64,000 bases of DNA from Streptomyces sp. XD-27 (GTDB taxonomy: Bacteria; Actinomycetota; Actinomycetes; Streptomycetales; Streptomycetaceae): assembly GCF_030553055.1 (NCBI RefSeq), contig NZ_CP130713.1, positions 7,485,391-7,549,390 of the forward strand, read 5' to 3'. Within the stretch, counting starts at the first letter, position 1. The number at the start of each line of letters is the position of its first letter. The position numbers and the translations under genes are program-made. Below the pieces are notes generated by a model. That model did no database searches, was not told the DNA's origin, and saw only the letters and a program-made list of their open reading frames with translations. Shown piece by piece: positions 1 through 10,475 of the stretch.

Positions 1-3000
1 CGCGCGACCACGCGCCGGCGAGGTCCGGGGGAGCACCTCGCCGGCGCAGTTGATGGACTCAAGCTCCGGCAGGGCTGCCGGGTCGAGCACCGACAGCACG
101 GTCGGCGGCCCGGTGACCGCGCTGACGTCGGCCTCGCGCAGCTGCTCGACGAGTTCGGCGCCGCCATAGGTCCCGGCGGTCGCGTGAGCGACCAGCGTGG
201 CGCCGCCCGCGAGCGTACTCAGCAGGACGAGCGAGGCGGCGTCGAAGCTCATCGGCGAGAGCTGGTAGATCCGGCTGCCGGGGCGCACATGCAGGGGGAT
301 GAACGCCTCGATGGTGTTGACCAGCGACCGGTGCTCGACCATGACGCCCTTGGGCTTCCCGGTCGAGCCCGAGGTGTAGACGGTGTACAGGAGATCGCGG
401 GGGCTGCCGTGGTCGGGCGGGGTGGTATCCGGCCGGGTGGCGATGGTGGGCCAGTCCTCGTCGAGCAGCACGAGTGGGGTCGTCGTGCCCGCGAAGACGC
501 CGCGGTGGCGGGTGTGGGTCAGCACCACCGCCGGGCGCGCCTCCTCCAGGATCGCGGTGGTGCGCGCGGCGGGGTAGTCGGGGGCGATCGGTACGTACGC
601 GCCGCCGGCCTTGAGCGCGCCGAGAACGCCGACGACCAAGTCCGGGCCGCGCTCGACGGACACTCCGACGAGCATGTCCGCGCCGATGCCGAGGGCGGCC
701 AGGTGGTGGGCGAGCCGGTTGGAGCGCTCCTCGACCTCCGCGTAGGTGAGCCGGTGCTCGCCGCGCTCGATCGCGACGGTGTCCGGCCACTGGGCGGCGC
801 GCTCGCTGATGAGCTGGTGCATGCGCCGCTCGATGGAGTACTCGGAGGGAACGGCCACGCCCCACTCGCCGAGGATGAGTTCCCGCTCGGCACCGGTCAG
901 CGCGGTCACATCGCCGATGCTCGGCGCGGATCCGGCGGCCAGCCCGTCCAGCACCGTGATCAGACGCACGGCGACCCGCTCCACGGTGGCCCGCTCGAAG
1001 ATCGTCTCGTCGTAGAGCAGTCGCATGACGAGCGACTCGTCGGGGAACACGCTCAGCGCCAGGGGATAGTTCGTGGCGAACTCGACGTCGAACGCGCGGA
1101 TCGCCGTCCGGTCGAGCGGATAGTTCTGGAAGACCACGATGGTGTGGAACAGCGCGGCCCCGGGCGCCACGTCGGCGAAGGACTGCACTCGATTCAGCGG
1201 GGCGTACCCGAACTCCCGCGCCGCGGCCTGCTCGCGTTGCAACTCCGCCAGCCAGGACAGGGTTTGCTCGTCGTCGTCCACACGGACCCGGACGGGCTGG
1301 GTGTTGATCATCATGCCGACCATCGACTCGACGCCGGGCAGGTCCGCCGGCCGCACCGCTGTGGTCGTGCCGAAGCAGACGTCGCGCTCACCGCTCAGGC
1401 GCGCAAGCAGGATCGCCCATGCCGCCTGGACCAGGGTGTTGGGGGTCAGCCCGGTGCACCGCGCGTACGCCGAGACCCGCGCGGCCGTCTCCGCCGGAAC
1501 CGTCACCTGCACCGATTGCCTGGCCGCGGGCCGGTGGCCCTCGGGCGGCTGCCAGTCGCCGGGCATGGAGACCGGGCTCGTGAAGCCGGCCATCCGGCCG
1601 CGCCAGTAGGCGTCGGCGGCGTCCAGGTCCTGGTCCGTGAGCCAGTGCACGAAGTTCTGGAACGGTGGCCGCGTCCGCACCGGCTCGCCGCGGTATCCAT
1701 CGAGCACGTCCTGCAGCAGCTCCCCGGCGCTCCACCCCTCGGTGAGCACATGGTGGATCGACCAGACGAGCTGGATGGAGTCCGGGCCGAGCCGCATGAT
1801 CGTGACCCGGCTCAGCGGTGCCCGGGTGAGGTCGAGGCCGGCGGCGCGGTCGGCGTCGAGCAGCTCCCGCAGCCGCCCGGGGTGCTCCACCTCCGGCAAG
1901 GCGCTCCAGTCGAGCTGGGTCACCGGCAGCGTGACCTCGTCCCTGACGAGCTGCACGGGCTCCTCAACATCGGCCCAGCGGAGCTCGGTCCGGAGCACCG
2001 CGTGTCGTTCCGTGGCCTCCTGCCAGGCCCGGCCGAGGCGGCCGGGGTCGGTGACGCCACCGAGCCGGACGACGTACTGAACCAGGTGCAGCGCCGGATC
2101 GTCGAGCATGAGGGCGTCGAAGAGCATGCCGCTCTGCATGGAGGTCAAGGGGTAACTGTCCGCCTGCGGCGAGCTGTGCGGTACCGCCGGGCCTTCGTCG
2201 AGACGCGTCGCCACGCCTGCCAGCGCCTCGACCGTCGGGTGGTTGAAGACGTCGGCCGTGCTCACCATGAGCCCTTGGGCCCGCGCCCGCGCAACGATCC
2301 TCATGGCCAGCACGGAGTCGCCGCCGAGGTGGAAGAAGTGGTCGTCGATGGTGAGGCGGGCGACGCCGAGGGCGTCGGCGAAGAGGGCGCATAGCTGCTC
2401 CTCGCGGGCGTTGCGCGGGGCACGGCCCGCGCTCTCGCCGCCGAACTCGGGGGCGGGCAGCGCCTTGCGGTCCAGCTTGCCGTTCGGGGTGAGCGGCAGC
2501 GCGTCCAGGGTGACGAACGCGGACGGGACCATGTAGCCGGGCAGCGTCGCGCCGAGGTGGGCGCGGAGCGCGTCGGCGTCGGGGGCGGCGTCGGCCTCTG
2601 CGTGGACGACGAAGGCGACGATGCGGCGGTCGCCCTCACGGTCCTCGCGCACGACGACCACACCCGCGCGCACACCCGGGTGCGCGGTGAGGGCGGCCTC
2701 GATCTCGCCCAGTTCGATACGGAAGCCACGCACCTTGACCTGGAAGTCGGTGCGGCCGATGTACTCCAGAACACCGTCGGCGGTCCACCGCACCAGGTCA
2801 CCGGTGCGGTACATGCGCGAGCCCGCCGGACCGAACGGGTCGGCGACGAAGCGCTCGGCGGAGAGGGCGGCACGGCGGTGGTAGCCGCGGGCCACGCCCG
2901 CACCCGCAATGAACAGCTCGCCGGGGATGCCCGGGGCGACCGGGCGCAGGCTCGAATCGAGCACATACACCTGGGTGTTGCCGATGGGGCCACCGATGGT

Positions 3001-4053
3001 GACCTTGCCCGAGGCGTCCACGTCCGACGCGGTTGACCAGATGGTCGCCTCCGTCGGGCCGTACAGGTTGGTGACCGAGGGGGAAGCGGTGGCGAGGGCG
3101 GTGGCGAGCGGGGCGGGCAGGGCCTCGCCGCCCACCAGGACACGAACGCCGCTGAAGTCGGCGCCCGCTTCGACGAGGACGCCCCACAGGGCGGGCGTCG
3201 CCTGAACGAGAGTGGCACCGCTGTCCTTGATGAGCGCGGCCAGCGCCGCGGCGTCCTTGGCGGTGCCGCGGTCGGCGAGGACGACGGTGGCGCCGTGCAG
3301 GAGCGGCAGGTACAGCTCCAGGCCCGCGATGTCGAAGCCGATGGTCGTCACGGCGAGCAGGCGGTCCTCGCCGTCGAGGCCGAAGCGGTTCTGCATCGAG
3401 GTGAGGAAGCTGACGAGCGCGCCGTCCGGAATCACGACGCCCTTGGGGCGGCCGGTGGAGCCGGAGGTGTAGATGGCGTAGGCGGCCTGGTCGGGTGCGG
3501 TGCTCAGGTCGAGGTCCGAGGAGCCGTACGCCTCCGCGTCGTACGCGGCGAGCGTCTCCTCGGTCAGGGTGAGGACCGGGTCCGCGTCCTGGAGCTGATA
3601 AGCGATGCGGTCGGCCGGGAACTCCGGGTCGATCGGCACATAGGCGGCACCGGACTTCAACACGGCGAGCAGAGAGACCACAAGGTCCACCGAACGCGGC
3701 AGGACCACGGCGACGAACCGCTCAGGACCCGCCCCCTGGGCAACCAGGTGCCGCGCCAGGCGGTTGGAGCGGGCGTTCAACTCGGCGTAGCTGAGGGCCT
3801 GTTCGCCGACAACGAGGGCGGTGGCCTCCGGCGTGCGGTCGGCCTGGGCCTCGAAGAGCTCGACCGTGGACGCCTCGGGCACAGCCGCGGCAGTGTCGTT
3901 CCAGTCGGTCAGGACACAACGCAGCTCCTCGGCGTCAAGGACGTCGAGCGAGCCGTTGGACGCCTCGGGTTCCTGCCTGGCGCGCGCGGCGATGCGGTGG
4001 GGGATGGCCCGGCTCTCCGGATCGGCAGGTGCGCTGTCAAGACCGTGGGGCAT
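1..4053 (-). CDS. Nonribosomal peptide synthetase (A-PCP-C-A..., C-terminus beyond window)
   Basis: Modular enzyme that activates amino acids and links them on carrier-protein thiols. The frame is open from an ATG at 4053 to the window edge (about 1,350 residues seen). Domain order: a 50-residue C-A linker-like start; adenylation domain about 60-560 (A3 [11 protein letters not shown]); carrier domain with LGGDSV near 578; condensation domain about 625-1050; second adenylation domain from about 1070, cut off after A5. Aligning A4/A5 of the first A domain to GrsA by eye gives the code D-I-L-Q-L-G-L-I-W, the classical glycine code. The second A domain reads D-A-L-T-N-A so far and I cannot assign it. 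The condensation core reads HHVLTEGWS, with Glu in place of the usual Asp of HHxxxDG. With no N-terminal C domain, it may start the chain or be loaded in trans. An AAGGG precedes the start. Family certain, glycine probable. Confidence 0.93.
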   Translation of the reverse strand, partial: MPHGLDSAPADPESRAIPHRIAARARQEPEASNGSLDVLDAEELRCVLTDWNDTAAAVPEASTVELFEAQADRTPEATALVVGEQALSYAELNARSNRLARHLVAQGAGPERFVAVVLPRSVDLVVSLLAVLKSGAAYVPIDPEFPADRIAYQLQDADPVLTLTEETLAAYDAEAYGSSDLDLSTAPDQAAYAIYTSGSTGRPKGVVIPDGALVSFLTSMQNRFGLDGEDRLLAVTTIGFDIAGLELYLPLLHGATVVLADRGTAKDAAALAALIKDSGATLVQATPALWGVLVEAGADFSGVRVLVGGEALPAPLATALATASPSVTNLYGPTEATIWSTASDVDASGKVTIGGPIGNTQVYVLDSSLRPVAPGIPGELFIAGAGVARGYHRRAALSAERFVADPFGPAGSRMYRTGDLVRWTADGVLEYIGRTDFQVKVRGFRIELGEIEAALTAHPGVRAGVVVVREDREGDRRIVAFVVHAEADAAPDADALRAHLGATLPGYMVPSAFVTLDALPLTPNGKLDRKALPAPEFGGESAGRAPRNAREEQLCALFADALGVARLTIDDHFFHLGGDSVLAMRIVARARAQGLMVSTADVFNHPTVEALAGVATRLDEGPAVPHSSPQADSYPLTSMQSGMLFDALMLDDPALHLVQYVVRLGGVTDPGRLGRAWQEATERHAVLRTELRWADVEEPVQLVRDEVTLPVTQLDWSALPEVEHPGRLRELLDADRAAGLDLTRAPLSRVTIMRLGPDSIQLVWSIHHVLTEGWSAGELLQDVLDGYRGEPVRTRPPFQNFVHWLTDQDLDAADAYWRGRMAGFTSPVSMPGDWQPPEGHRPAARQSVQVTVPAETAARVSAYARCTGLTPNTLVQAAWAILLARLSGERDVCFGTTTAVRPADLPGVESMVGMMINTQPVRVRVDDDEQTLSWLAELQREQAAAREFGYAPLNRVQSFADVAPGAALFHTIVVFQNYPLDRTAIRAFDVEFATNYPLALSVFPDESLVMRLLYDETIFERATVERVAVRLITVLDGLAAGSAPSIGDVTALTGAERELILGEWGVAVPSEYSIERRMHQLISERAAQWPDTVAIERGEHRLTYAEVEERSNRLAHHLAALGIGADMLVGVSVERGPDLVVGVLGALKAGGAYVPIAPDYPAARTTAILEEARPAVVLTHTRHRGVFAGTTTPLVLLDEDWPTIATRPDTTPPDHGSPRDLLYTVYTSGSTGKPKGVMVEHRSLVNTIEAFIPLHVRPGSRIYQLSPMSFDAASLVLLSTLAGGATLVAHATAGTYGGAELVEQLREADVSAVTGPPTVLSVLDPAALPELESINCAGEVLPRTSPARGRA

Positions 4054-4216
4054 GCTCGACCCTTCACTAGAGACACACATGGCGCGCGGATCAGTGGACG
4101 GTCGAGCTTGGCCTGCGCAGGTGTACCGGCTCCACGTTCTTGAGCGGTGAGGAAACTGCCCGCTTGGCGGGGGATGCGCGCACCACTCGATGGGGGCCGC
4201 GTGGCATACGCGAAAT

Positions 4217-4248
4217 AGGTGAGGCGTGGCTGAAGCCACGCCTCACCT
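4217..4248 (-). terminator. Rho-independent terminator after the ABC permease
   Basis: A perfect 14-bp stem (4217-4230 pairing with 4235-4248) with a 4-nt loop lies 17 nt past the permease stop. On the minus strand it is followed by ATTT. It separates the exporter operon from the NRPS, which starts at 4053 and is transcribed in the same direction. Confidence 0.8.
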
Positions 4249-4265
4249 GTGACAGCGGTCGTACG

Positions 4266-6865
4266 TCACTCGGGCTGTGCGATCGCCTCCACAGCCGGGG
4301 GCCGCAGTGCGAGCCGGGTCGGCAACATCACGGCGGGCCAGGCGATCGCCGCGGCCGCGCTCACGATGCCGAGGTACATCAGGGGCGGGATGGAGGGGAA
4401 CACCGAGTGGCGTATCGCATAGCTCATCCCGATCAGCGACGGAAGCGCGGCGATCGTGCCGACAACGACCGCGCAGAGCACGATGATGCCCGCCTCCTTG
4501 CGCATCATCGACCGGACCTGGCTGGTGCGAGTGCCGACGAGGCGCAGCAGGGCGAACTCGCGTCGCCGTGAGATCGTCGCCATGACCAGCGTATTGACGA
4601 CGGCGATGGCGAGATAGCCGAGCAGGACGGCGTTGAACGCGAGGCTCATCCCGCTGTCGCTCGCGTCATCGGTCGGCGCGGCGGTGACCGCCCCGGCGTC
4701 GCGCACGCTCACCGTCGGGTACGCCTTGAGCGCCGCGCTCAGATCCGCCTCCCGGTCGGAGTTCACCATCAGCCACTCGTCGAGGTGGTCGGTGGTGTGC
4801 TCGAGGACCACGTCATGGGGCAGCGTGACGTCGCCGAAGCCGAGCCCGTTCTCGTAGACCGCGACCACCTTGGCCTTCTTGACGGTGCCGTCGCCGAGGT
4901 GGACGTCGACGCGGTCGCCCACGTCGACACCGACCGTGCCGGCGACAAGGCGGCTGAGCGCGACGGTGGACCCGGTGAGATCGCTCAGGTCGCCGCGCCG
5001 CACGTCCAGGTTCATGGTGTCCGGTACGGCCGCGGGGTCGACGCCCTGCGCCGTGGAGACCCGGTACTGGGTGCTGTCGCCATCAGGCCAGGTGAGGATC
5101 GTCGAGGTCCGGGCGATCGGGCCGACCGCGCGGACGCCGGGGACTTTTCGGAGCTCCTCGGCCAGGCCGGGTGAGATGCCCGCGCTGTCGGAGGTCACCA
5201 CGTGGTCGGCGATCACGCCGTCGGCGGCCTGGTCATGCGCGGTCGCGGCGAGCGTCGTCCCGCTGAAGAGCTGAGCGGACGCCATGGTCACGCCCATGAT
5301 CAGCGGGGTCGTGGCGGCGCTGAGCCGACGGGCCCTCGCCCGGGAGTTGGCGATGGCGAGGAATCGGGTGACGTCACCCGGGCGACGGCTGAGTAGCCTC
5401 GCGACACCGCCGAACAACTTCGGTCCGAGCAGGCCGACAGCGATCACCATGACCAGGGCGGAGCTGGCGGCGCCATCGATGGCCGACTCACCGGGCAGCA
5501 CGATCGGCAGCACGATCGCGACAGCCAGGCCCGCGGGCACGAGCAGCACACCGAGCGAGAGCCGGAACCAGCCGAGCTTCTTCGGTTCCACGGCCACGTC
5601 GCCGAGCGCCTCGACGGCACTGACCTTCGCGGCGCGCCGGGCAGCGAGCCAGCCGCCGACCCGGGCTGCGAGGACGCAGATCAGCAGGGCGCACAACACG
5701 GGCAGCGGCGTGATCACCAGCGAGAATCCGGACGGCAGCGCGCCGGCAGCCGTGAACACGGTGTGCAGCAGCATGGCGAGCAGGACGCCGGGATGGCGCC
5801 GAGCACAGCGCCGATCCCGCCGACGAGCACGGCCTCGCCGCCGATCATGCGCAGCACCTGCTTGGGGGTGGCACCGACGGCCCGCAACAGGGCCAACTCG
5901 CGGCGGCGCTGCTGCACCGACAGGGCCAGCGTGCCGGAGACCACGATGATCACGAGCAGGCCCATGGTGGCGCCGAACGCGGTGGCCGCCTCGATGACGA
6001 CCGCCCGCCTCTGCCCGACGTCGAGCGTCTCGACGTCGCTGCGGTCGTCACCGGTGTACGTGACCACGCCGGGCACGGCCTTCTTGATCCGGTCGGCGAG
6101 GTCGCCCGCGTCGGTCCCCTTCGAGGCCAGCACACCGATCGCGTCGACCCTGCCGGACGTGCCGTAGAGCCGCGCCGCATGGTCGTCGGTGAAGAAGACC
6201 GCGGACTGCCGGTCGAACGAGGCACCGGGCTCGGCGACGCCGCTGACCCGGTATGACGCCGGTTTCGACCCGGTCACCAGCGTGACCGTGTCTCCTCGGT
6301 CAACCCCGGCCCGCCGGGCGAGGTCGCTGTCGAGTACGACGTCGTCGGCCGCTCGTGGCTGGGTGCCCGAGCGCAGCGTGAACGGCGCCAGCACCGAGGC
6401 GGACCAGCCGTGCCCGTACACGGGCGGGCCGTTGAGGACGGAGTCCTTCTTGAGGACGGTCATACGGACGCTGACGTCCCCGACCGCGGACTCGACGCCC
6501 TTGACCGCATCGACCTTCGCGACCGTGTCGGCGGGCAGCCTGACCCGCTCGGAGAACCGCGGGTCCGCATCGCCGTCGACTGGCATGGCCTGGTTACCGC
6601 CGACGACCACGGCCGCCCGGTGGTACCGCTCGGCGGGGACTCCCGACCTGATACCTGTCTCCAGCAACACACCGCAGGCGGTGATCACGGCGGTGCCGAC
6701 CGCGACGGCGATCAGCACCGCCGCGAAGCCGCCCTTGCGGCCGCGAATCGTGCTCCAGGCCAGCGAAAGGTTCTGGCGCGAGAGCGTGCGGACCTTCTTC
6801 TTGGCCTTCTTGGCCTTCTTGGCCGCCAGCGGATCCGCCGCCTTGGCCCCGCTCTTGCGGCTCAC
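4266..6865 (-). CDS. FtsX-like ABC transporter permease (one frameshift)
   Basis: Membrane subunit of a MacB-type ABC exporter, probably for export of or resistance to the cluster's peptide. The frame is split near 5790: a 5' part (6865-5714, ending out of frame after VLGAIP) and a 3' part read in the next frame (...GVLLAMLLHTVF). One extra base in the CCGGCG stretch restores an 866-residue protein. The 2,600-nt length (3n+2) fits one missing base. Features: Lys-rich N-terminus, first membrane helix around residues 45-65, large extracellular domain, three-helix FtsX block ending in the split, then a second extracellular domain and C-terminal FtsX block (RRREFALLRLVGT). This two-block architecture and length are normal for Streptomyces. 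The GTG start overlaps the ATPase stop (GTGA). Confidence 0.9.
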
Positions 6866-7596
6866 CACTCACCCAGCCTGGTCATCCGGTCGGCCACCTT
6901 CTCCGGCGTCGGCCCGATGAGCTCGCCGGCCAGCCGGCCGTCGGCCAGGAAGGTCACCGAGTCCGCGTGCGAGGCGGCGACCGGGTCGTGGGTCACCATC
7001 ACCACGGTCTGGCCGGTCCGGTCGACGACCTCCCGCAGCAGTTGCAGGACCTGCTTGCTGGTACGTGTGTCGAGCGCGCCCGTCGGCTCGTCGGCGAAGA
7101 TCACGTCGGGTCCCGTGATGAGGGCGCGGGCGATCGCCACGCGCTGCCGCTGACCGCCGGAGAGCTGCCCGGGGTAGCGGTCACCCATGTCGTCGAGCCC
7201 GACGTTCGCCAGCTCGGCGCGCACCCGGTCGGTGGGTACCGGGGCGCCGGCCAGCCGGAACGACAGGCCCACGTTGTCGGCGGTGGTGAGCGAGTCGAGC
7301 AGGTTGTACGCCTGAAAGACGAACCCGACCCGTTCCCGGCGGAGCTCGGTGAGCTGCTCCTCGTTCAGGCCGGCCAGGCGGGTGTCGCCGAGGGTCACGC
7401 CACCCTTCGTGGGTTTGTCGAGACCCGCCGAGCAGTGCAGGAACGTGCTCTTACCCGATCCGGAGGGGCCCATGATAGCGATGAATGTCCCGCGCGGCAC
7501 GCCCATCGTCACGTCATTCAAGGCTGTGACCGCGTTGCGACCGGAACCGTAGATTTTCGTCACGGATTCCAATAAGAGAGCATACCTGTCAGTCAC
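6862..7596 (-). CDS. ABC transporter ATP-binding protein (MacB/LolD type)
   Basis: ATPase partner of the downstream FtsX permease, 244 residues. Walker A GPSGSGKS, Q-loop FVFQAYNLLDSLT, signature LSGGQRQRVAIARAL, Walker B VIFADEPTGALD and switch MVTHDP are all present, so it should be catalytically competent. A GTG start at 7596 (VTDRYALLL) is preceded by AAAGGG. An in-frame upstream extension to 7716 is unlike the family and was not used. It is translationally coupled to the permease and divergent from the biosynthetic operon at 8184. These transporters are common next to lipopeptide and glycopeptide antibiotic genes, but the substrate cannot be read from sequence. Confidence 0.93.
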   Translation of the reverse strand: MTDRYALLLESVTKIYGSGRNAVTALNDVTMGVPRGTFIAIMGPSGSGKSTFLHCSAGLDKPTKGGVTLGDTRLAGLNEEQLTELRRERVGFVFQAYNLLDSLTTADNVGLSFRLAGAPVPTDRVRAELANVGLDDMGDRYPGQLSGGQRQRVAIARALITGPDVIFADEPTGALDTRTSKQVLQLLREVVDRTGQTVVMVTHDPVAASHADSVTFLADGRLAGELIGPTPEKVADRMTRLGEW

Positions 7597-8183
7597 TGCA
7601 CACCCTTTCCCTATTTTGCCGGAACGGTATCGTTCGACGCCCCTTAGGAACAACCCGGATCCGACGGAAAAGCGATTTTGAGCCGCACCTCGAAGGCTCG
7701 CAAATACGGCCCCCACCTGCGCTCTTCTCTTTCGGCCCGGGCTTCCCCGACCGGCCGCCCGGCTGGATCTTGTCGTCCACCGCGCGGCTCTTCACCGGTC
7801 ATGGTCAGGCGGGCCGCAGGCCTGGTGACAGCGCCGCCGACGGGGCCAGCCGGGCCGGTGGGGCGCGCGTGTCCGCTCATCCGCCCCGCCGCGCCGATGA
7901 CCAGCGGTGGCCGTAGCCGTCCTCTCACCGGCCTCCCTCAGCCGGATCGCGAGCCACGGCCGGAGCACGAGGCCCGGAAAGCGGTTCCGAACTGGAAATT
8001 TCACTCTGCGGTCAACAAGATGGCCGATCCGTCACGCACACCGAAATACTTCTCGACGACCCGGGGGATTCCTTACCTTCGGGTAATGGGCGCATCGCGC
8101 CCGGAGATCTCGGCGGCCGCGTCGAAAATTCGCCGCGCCGATAATGCTTGACAATTCCCTTGCATCGATGGGCAGCGAGAACA
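7597..8183. promoter_or_regulatory. Divergent intergenic region between exporter and biosynthetic operon
   Basis: About 590 nt without a convincing gene; open frames here have shadow-type Arg/Pro-rich composition. It must hold the promoters for the minus-strand ABC operon and the plus-strand biosynthetic operon. A GATAAT-like hexamer lies near 8140 and a TTGACA near 8149, but they are not correctly spaced relative to each other, so I do not call exact promoter elements. No regulator gene is present in this part of the cluster. Confidence 0.45.
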
Positions 8184-9200
8184 ATGATCCCTGCGAATCT
8201 GGAACGCGCCGTCTACGGAATGTATGCCACCCACGCTCTGCGCGTCGCGGACCGGCACGGCGTCTTTGGGCACCTGACACGGCACAGCGGCGACAGCGCC
8301 GAGAAGATCGCGGCCGCCCTGGCCGCCGACGAGGACACCCTCGAGCGGCTCCTGCTGGTGCTGTCCTCCTTCGGCGTCCTCGACGCGGAAGGCGGGCGTT
8401 ACGCGCTCGCGGCCGGCGTGCGGCCTTACATCGACCGCGACGACCCCCGCTACCTGATGGGATTCGTCGAGCACCTGATCGGCGACACTGCCGATCAGTT
8501 CGGACGGCTGAGCGGCTACCTGCACGCGGGCAAGGCTGAGACCGACCGGGACGCACCGGCTCCGTTCGACGCCTTGTACCGCGACGAGGAGTCGGTAGGC
8601 CGCTTCCTGAACGCGATGTGGAGCCTCAGCCACCACGTCTCGCACGAGCTCGCCGCCCTGGCCGACCTGAGCGACTGCCGGCAGCTGATCGACGTGGGCG
8701 GAGCGAGCGGGCCCTTCTCGGTGGCCGCCCTGCACGCCTTTCCGCAGCTGCGCTCGACCGTGTTCGACCTTCCCCAGGTCGGTCCGTACCTGGCCGCGCG
8801 GGCCACGGAGCACAAGCTCGGCGACCGGCTGGACTTCGCGGCTGGTGACTTCTTCCGCGCCCCGCTGCCGGCCGGCGACTGCTTCGCCTTCGGCTACATC
8901 CTGTCCGACTGGGACGACGAGACCTGCGCGGCGCTGCTGCGCAAGGCGTACGAGGCGTGCCTCCCCGGCGGCCGAATCCTGATCATGGAGCGGCTCTTCG
9001 ACGACGACCGCGGCGGCCCGCTCGCCACGGCCGTCATGAACCTCTCCATGCACTTCGAGACCCGGGGCCGGCACCGAACGGCGGCCGAGTACCTGGACCT
9101 GCTGCGTCATGCCGGCTTCGCGGACGGCACGGTCCGGCGCTCCAGCGGTGACAAACACCTGATCATCGGTTGGCGCGCCGAGAGCGAGTCCGAGCGGTGA
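8184..9200 (+). CDS. SAM-dependent methyltransferase (COMT-like fold)
   Basis: Predicted class I methyltransferase, 338 residues, with an N-terminal winged-helix dimerisation domain (about 10-100) and a C-terminal Rossmann domain. Motif I is DVGGASGPF near residue 169, followed by the acidic FDLPQV, then GDFF and YILSDWDDE, as in bacterial O- and C-methyltransferases of natural-product pathways. ATG 8184 gives the family-like start MIPANLERAVYGM; the TTG at 8148 is possible. It overlaps the next gene by GTGA. Such enzymes sit beside heme-dependent aromatic oxygenases in saframycin (SfmM2/SfmD) and maremycin (MarI/MarE) pathways, so methylation of an aromatic amino or keto acid is a reasonable inference. 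It does not resemble mannopeptimycin MppJ as I recall it. The substrate is unknown. Confidence 0.88.
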   Translation: MIPANLERAVYGMYATHALRVADRHGVFGHLTRHSGDSAEKIAAALAADEDTLERLLLVLSSFGVLDAEGGRYALAAGVRPYIDRDDPRYLMGFVEHLIGDTADQFGRLSGYLHAGKAETDRDAPAPFDALYRDEESVGRFLNAMWSLSHHVSHELAALADLSDCRQLIDVGGASGPFSVAALHAFPQLRSTVFDLPQVGPYLAARATEHKLGDRLDFAAGDFFRAPLPAGDCFAFGYILSDWDDETCAALLRKAYEACLPGGRILIMERLFDDDRGGPLATAVMNLSMHFETRGRHRTAAEYLDLLRHAGFADGTVRRSSGDKHLIIGWRAESESER

Positions 9201-10372
9201 TCGCCGTACGAGCCGTCATCCCGACCCGCTCGCGGGAACTGCCCGCGGCCTGCGCCGAGCTGGCCACCAGACTGCACGCGACGCCCCTCACCGAGCTGCC
9301 CGAGGACGAGATCCTCCGGCTGTCCGAGCGCTACGACGCGGCCGTGGCCGGGCCGGACACCGACGAGAACGAGATCCTGCGGCTACTGACCCGGCCGTTC
9401 AGCCGGCACCTCGACATACCCGAGTACTACCGCTACACCGGGCTGCACGTGGTCGGCTGGTACCTCGCCCGGCGGGAGGACTCGTACGAGGCGAGCCTGC
9501 TGCTTCTGCACGCGCTCGTGACCGACCTGATCGCGCTGGAGGAGCGCGAGGCCGGGCTGCACGAGACCACGGTCGAGGAGGGCGCGGAACGCGTGCGCCG
9601 TCTGAAGGCCGTGCTCGACCACCTGGGCCGGTCCCCTGTCAGCCCGGACCGCACCATGGCGAGCGCCGAGCTGGTCCGGCTCGCCGGCCACGACGACGTG
9701 CTGGTCCGCGACCTGCTGGTGGTCAACCGCTGTTCGGGATTCCGTCGGTCGGGCAAGCATGACGAGCACATCTTCATGCGCGCCGTGCAGGCCTGCGAGA
9801 TCGGCTTCTTCCTCGTCCGCTGGACCGCGCGCCGCGCGACCGAGGCCATCGGCCGCGGCCGCGGCGAGTACGTCCTGCGGATGAGCCAGCTCACCTCGGC
9901 GGCCGAGCTGCTGAACGTCGTCTTCCACGCGCTGCGGACGCTGACCCCGGAGCTCTTCATGGGCTTCCGGGAAGCGACCGGGAGCGCCAGCGCGGTCCAG
10001 TCGCTCAATTACCACCTGATGGAGCTGGTGATGTACGGCTACGACGAACGGAAGATCGAGACCTACGAGCGGTTCGCACACCTGGCCCCGATCAACGACC
10101 CGCTGTTTCGCGAGTTCACGTCTCTGCGGGACGCCGCGGCCGGCACCCGCGACGCCGACGTTCGCGAGGCATTCGCCGCGAGCGAAGCACCGCTGCACAT
10201 CTGGCGCGGTCGGCACTACGGATTCGGCCGCCGCTATCTGCCGGAGATGACGGGATCCGGCGGCACCGAGGGCGCCGGTTATCTCAAACGCTTCGTCCGA
10301 AAAGCCGGATTGGCTTCCGGCGACCGTACCGACGATGCCGAGCAATTGCTCACCCAGTTCGCCTTCTGCTGA
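9197..10372 (+). CDS. Heme-dependent aromatic oxygenase superfamily (TDO-like) protein
   Basis: Predicted heme enzyme acting on an aromatic amino acid, 391 residues from the GTG at 9197 (overlapping the methyltransferase stop). The C-terminal half carries two signatures of the tryptophan 2,3-dioxygenase fold. One is EHIFMRAVQACEIGFFLVRW near 190-210, corresponding to the TDO helix with VHQxYELWFK. The other is TPELFMGFREATGSASAVQS near 250-270, corresponding to MTPxxFxxFRxxLxxASGFQS. The N-terminal 170 residues (after a PTRSRELPAACAEL start) are unusual. Relatives acting in secondary metabolism include PrnB, MarE, SfmD and the heme tyrosine hydroxylases such as LmbB2. The pairing with a methyltransferase suggests building a hydroxylated and methylated Tyr or Trp derivative. 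Superfamily fairly sure, reaction not. Confidence 0.72.
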   Translation: MIAVRAVIPTRSRELPAACAELATRLHATPLTELPEDEILRLSERYDAAVAGPDTDENEILRLLTRPFSRHLDIPEYYRYTGLHVVGWYLARREDSYEASLLLLHALVTDLIALEEREAGLHETTVEEGAERVRRLKAVLDHLGRSPVSPDRTMASAELVRLAGHDDVLVRDLLVVNRCSGFRRSGKHDEHIFMRAVQACEIGFFLVRWTARRATEAIGRGRGEYVLRMSQLTSAAELLNVVFHALRTLTPELFMGFREATGSASAVQSLNYHLMELVMYGYDERKIETYERFAHLAPINDPLFREFTSLRDAAAGTRDADVREAFAASEAPLHIWRGRHYGFGRRYLPEMTGSGGTEGAGYLKRFVRKAGLASGDRTDDAEQLLTQFAFC

Positions 10373-10475
10373 CGGAGGTCACCCAATTCCTATCCCGGCG
10401 CCCGAGCGCCGGTGAGTCCCGGCATCCGCCGTGGCTCCAAGCACGCTTCGCCCGACACTCGCATGAGAGGTGCTT

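Noticed and set aside
184..2394. Long plus-strand open frame of 736 codons opposite the NRPS
   Set aside because: Asp/Gly/His/Arg-rich shadow of the NRPS; no domain, no ribosome site, and the minus strand carries clear A, PCP and C motifs.
8149..8180. TTGACA hexamer as a -35 promoter element for the biosynthetic operon
   Set aside because: No -10 element at 16-19 nt, and it lies within 35 nt of the chosen start codon.
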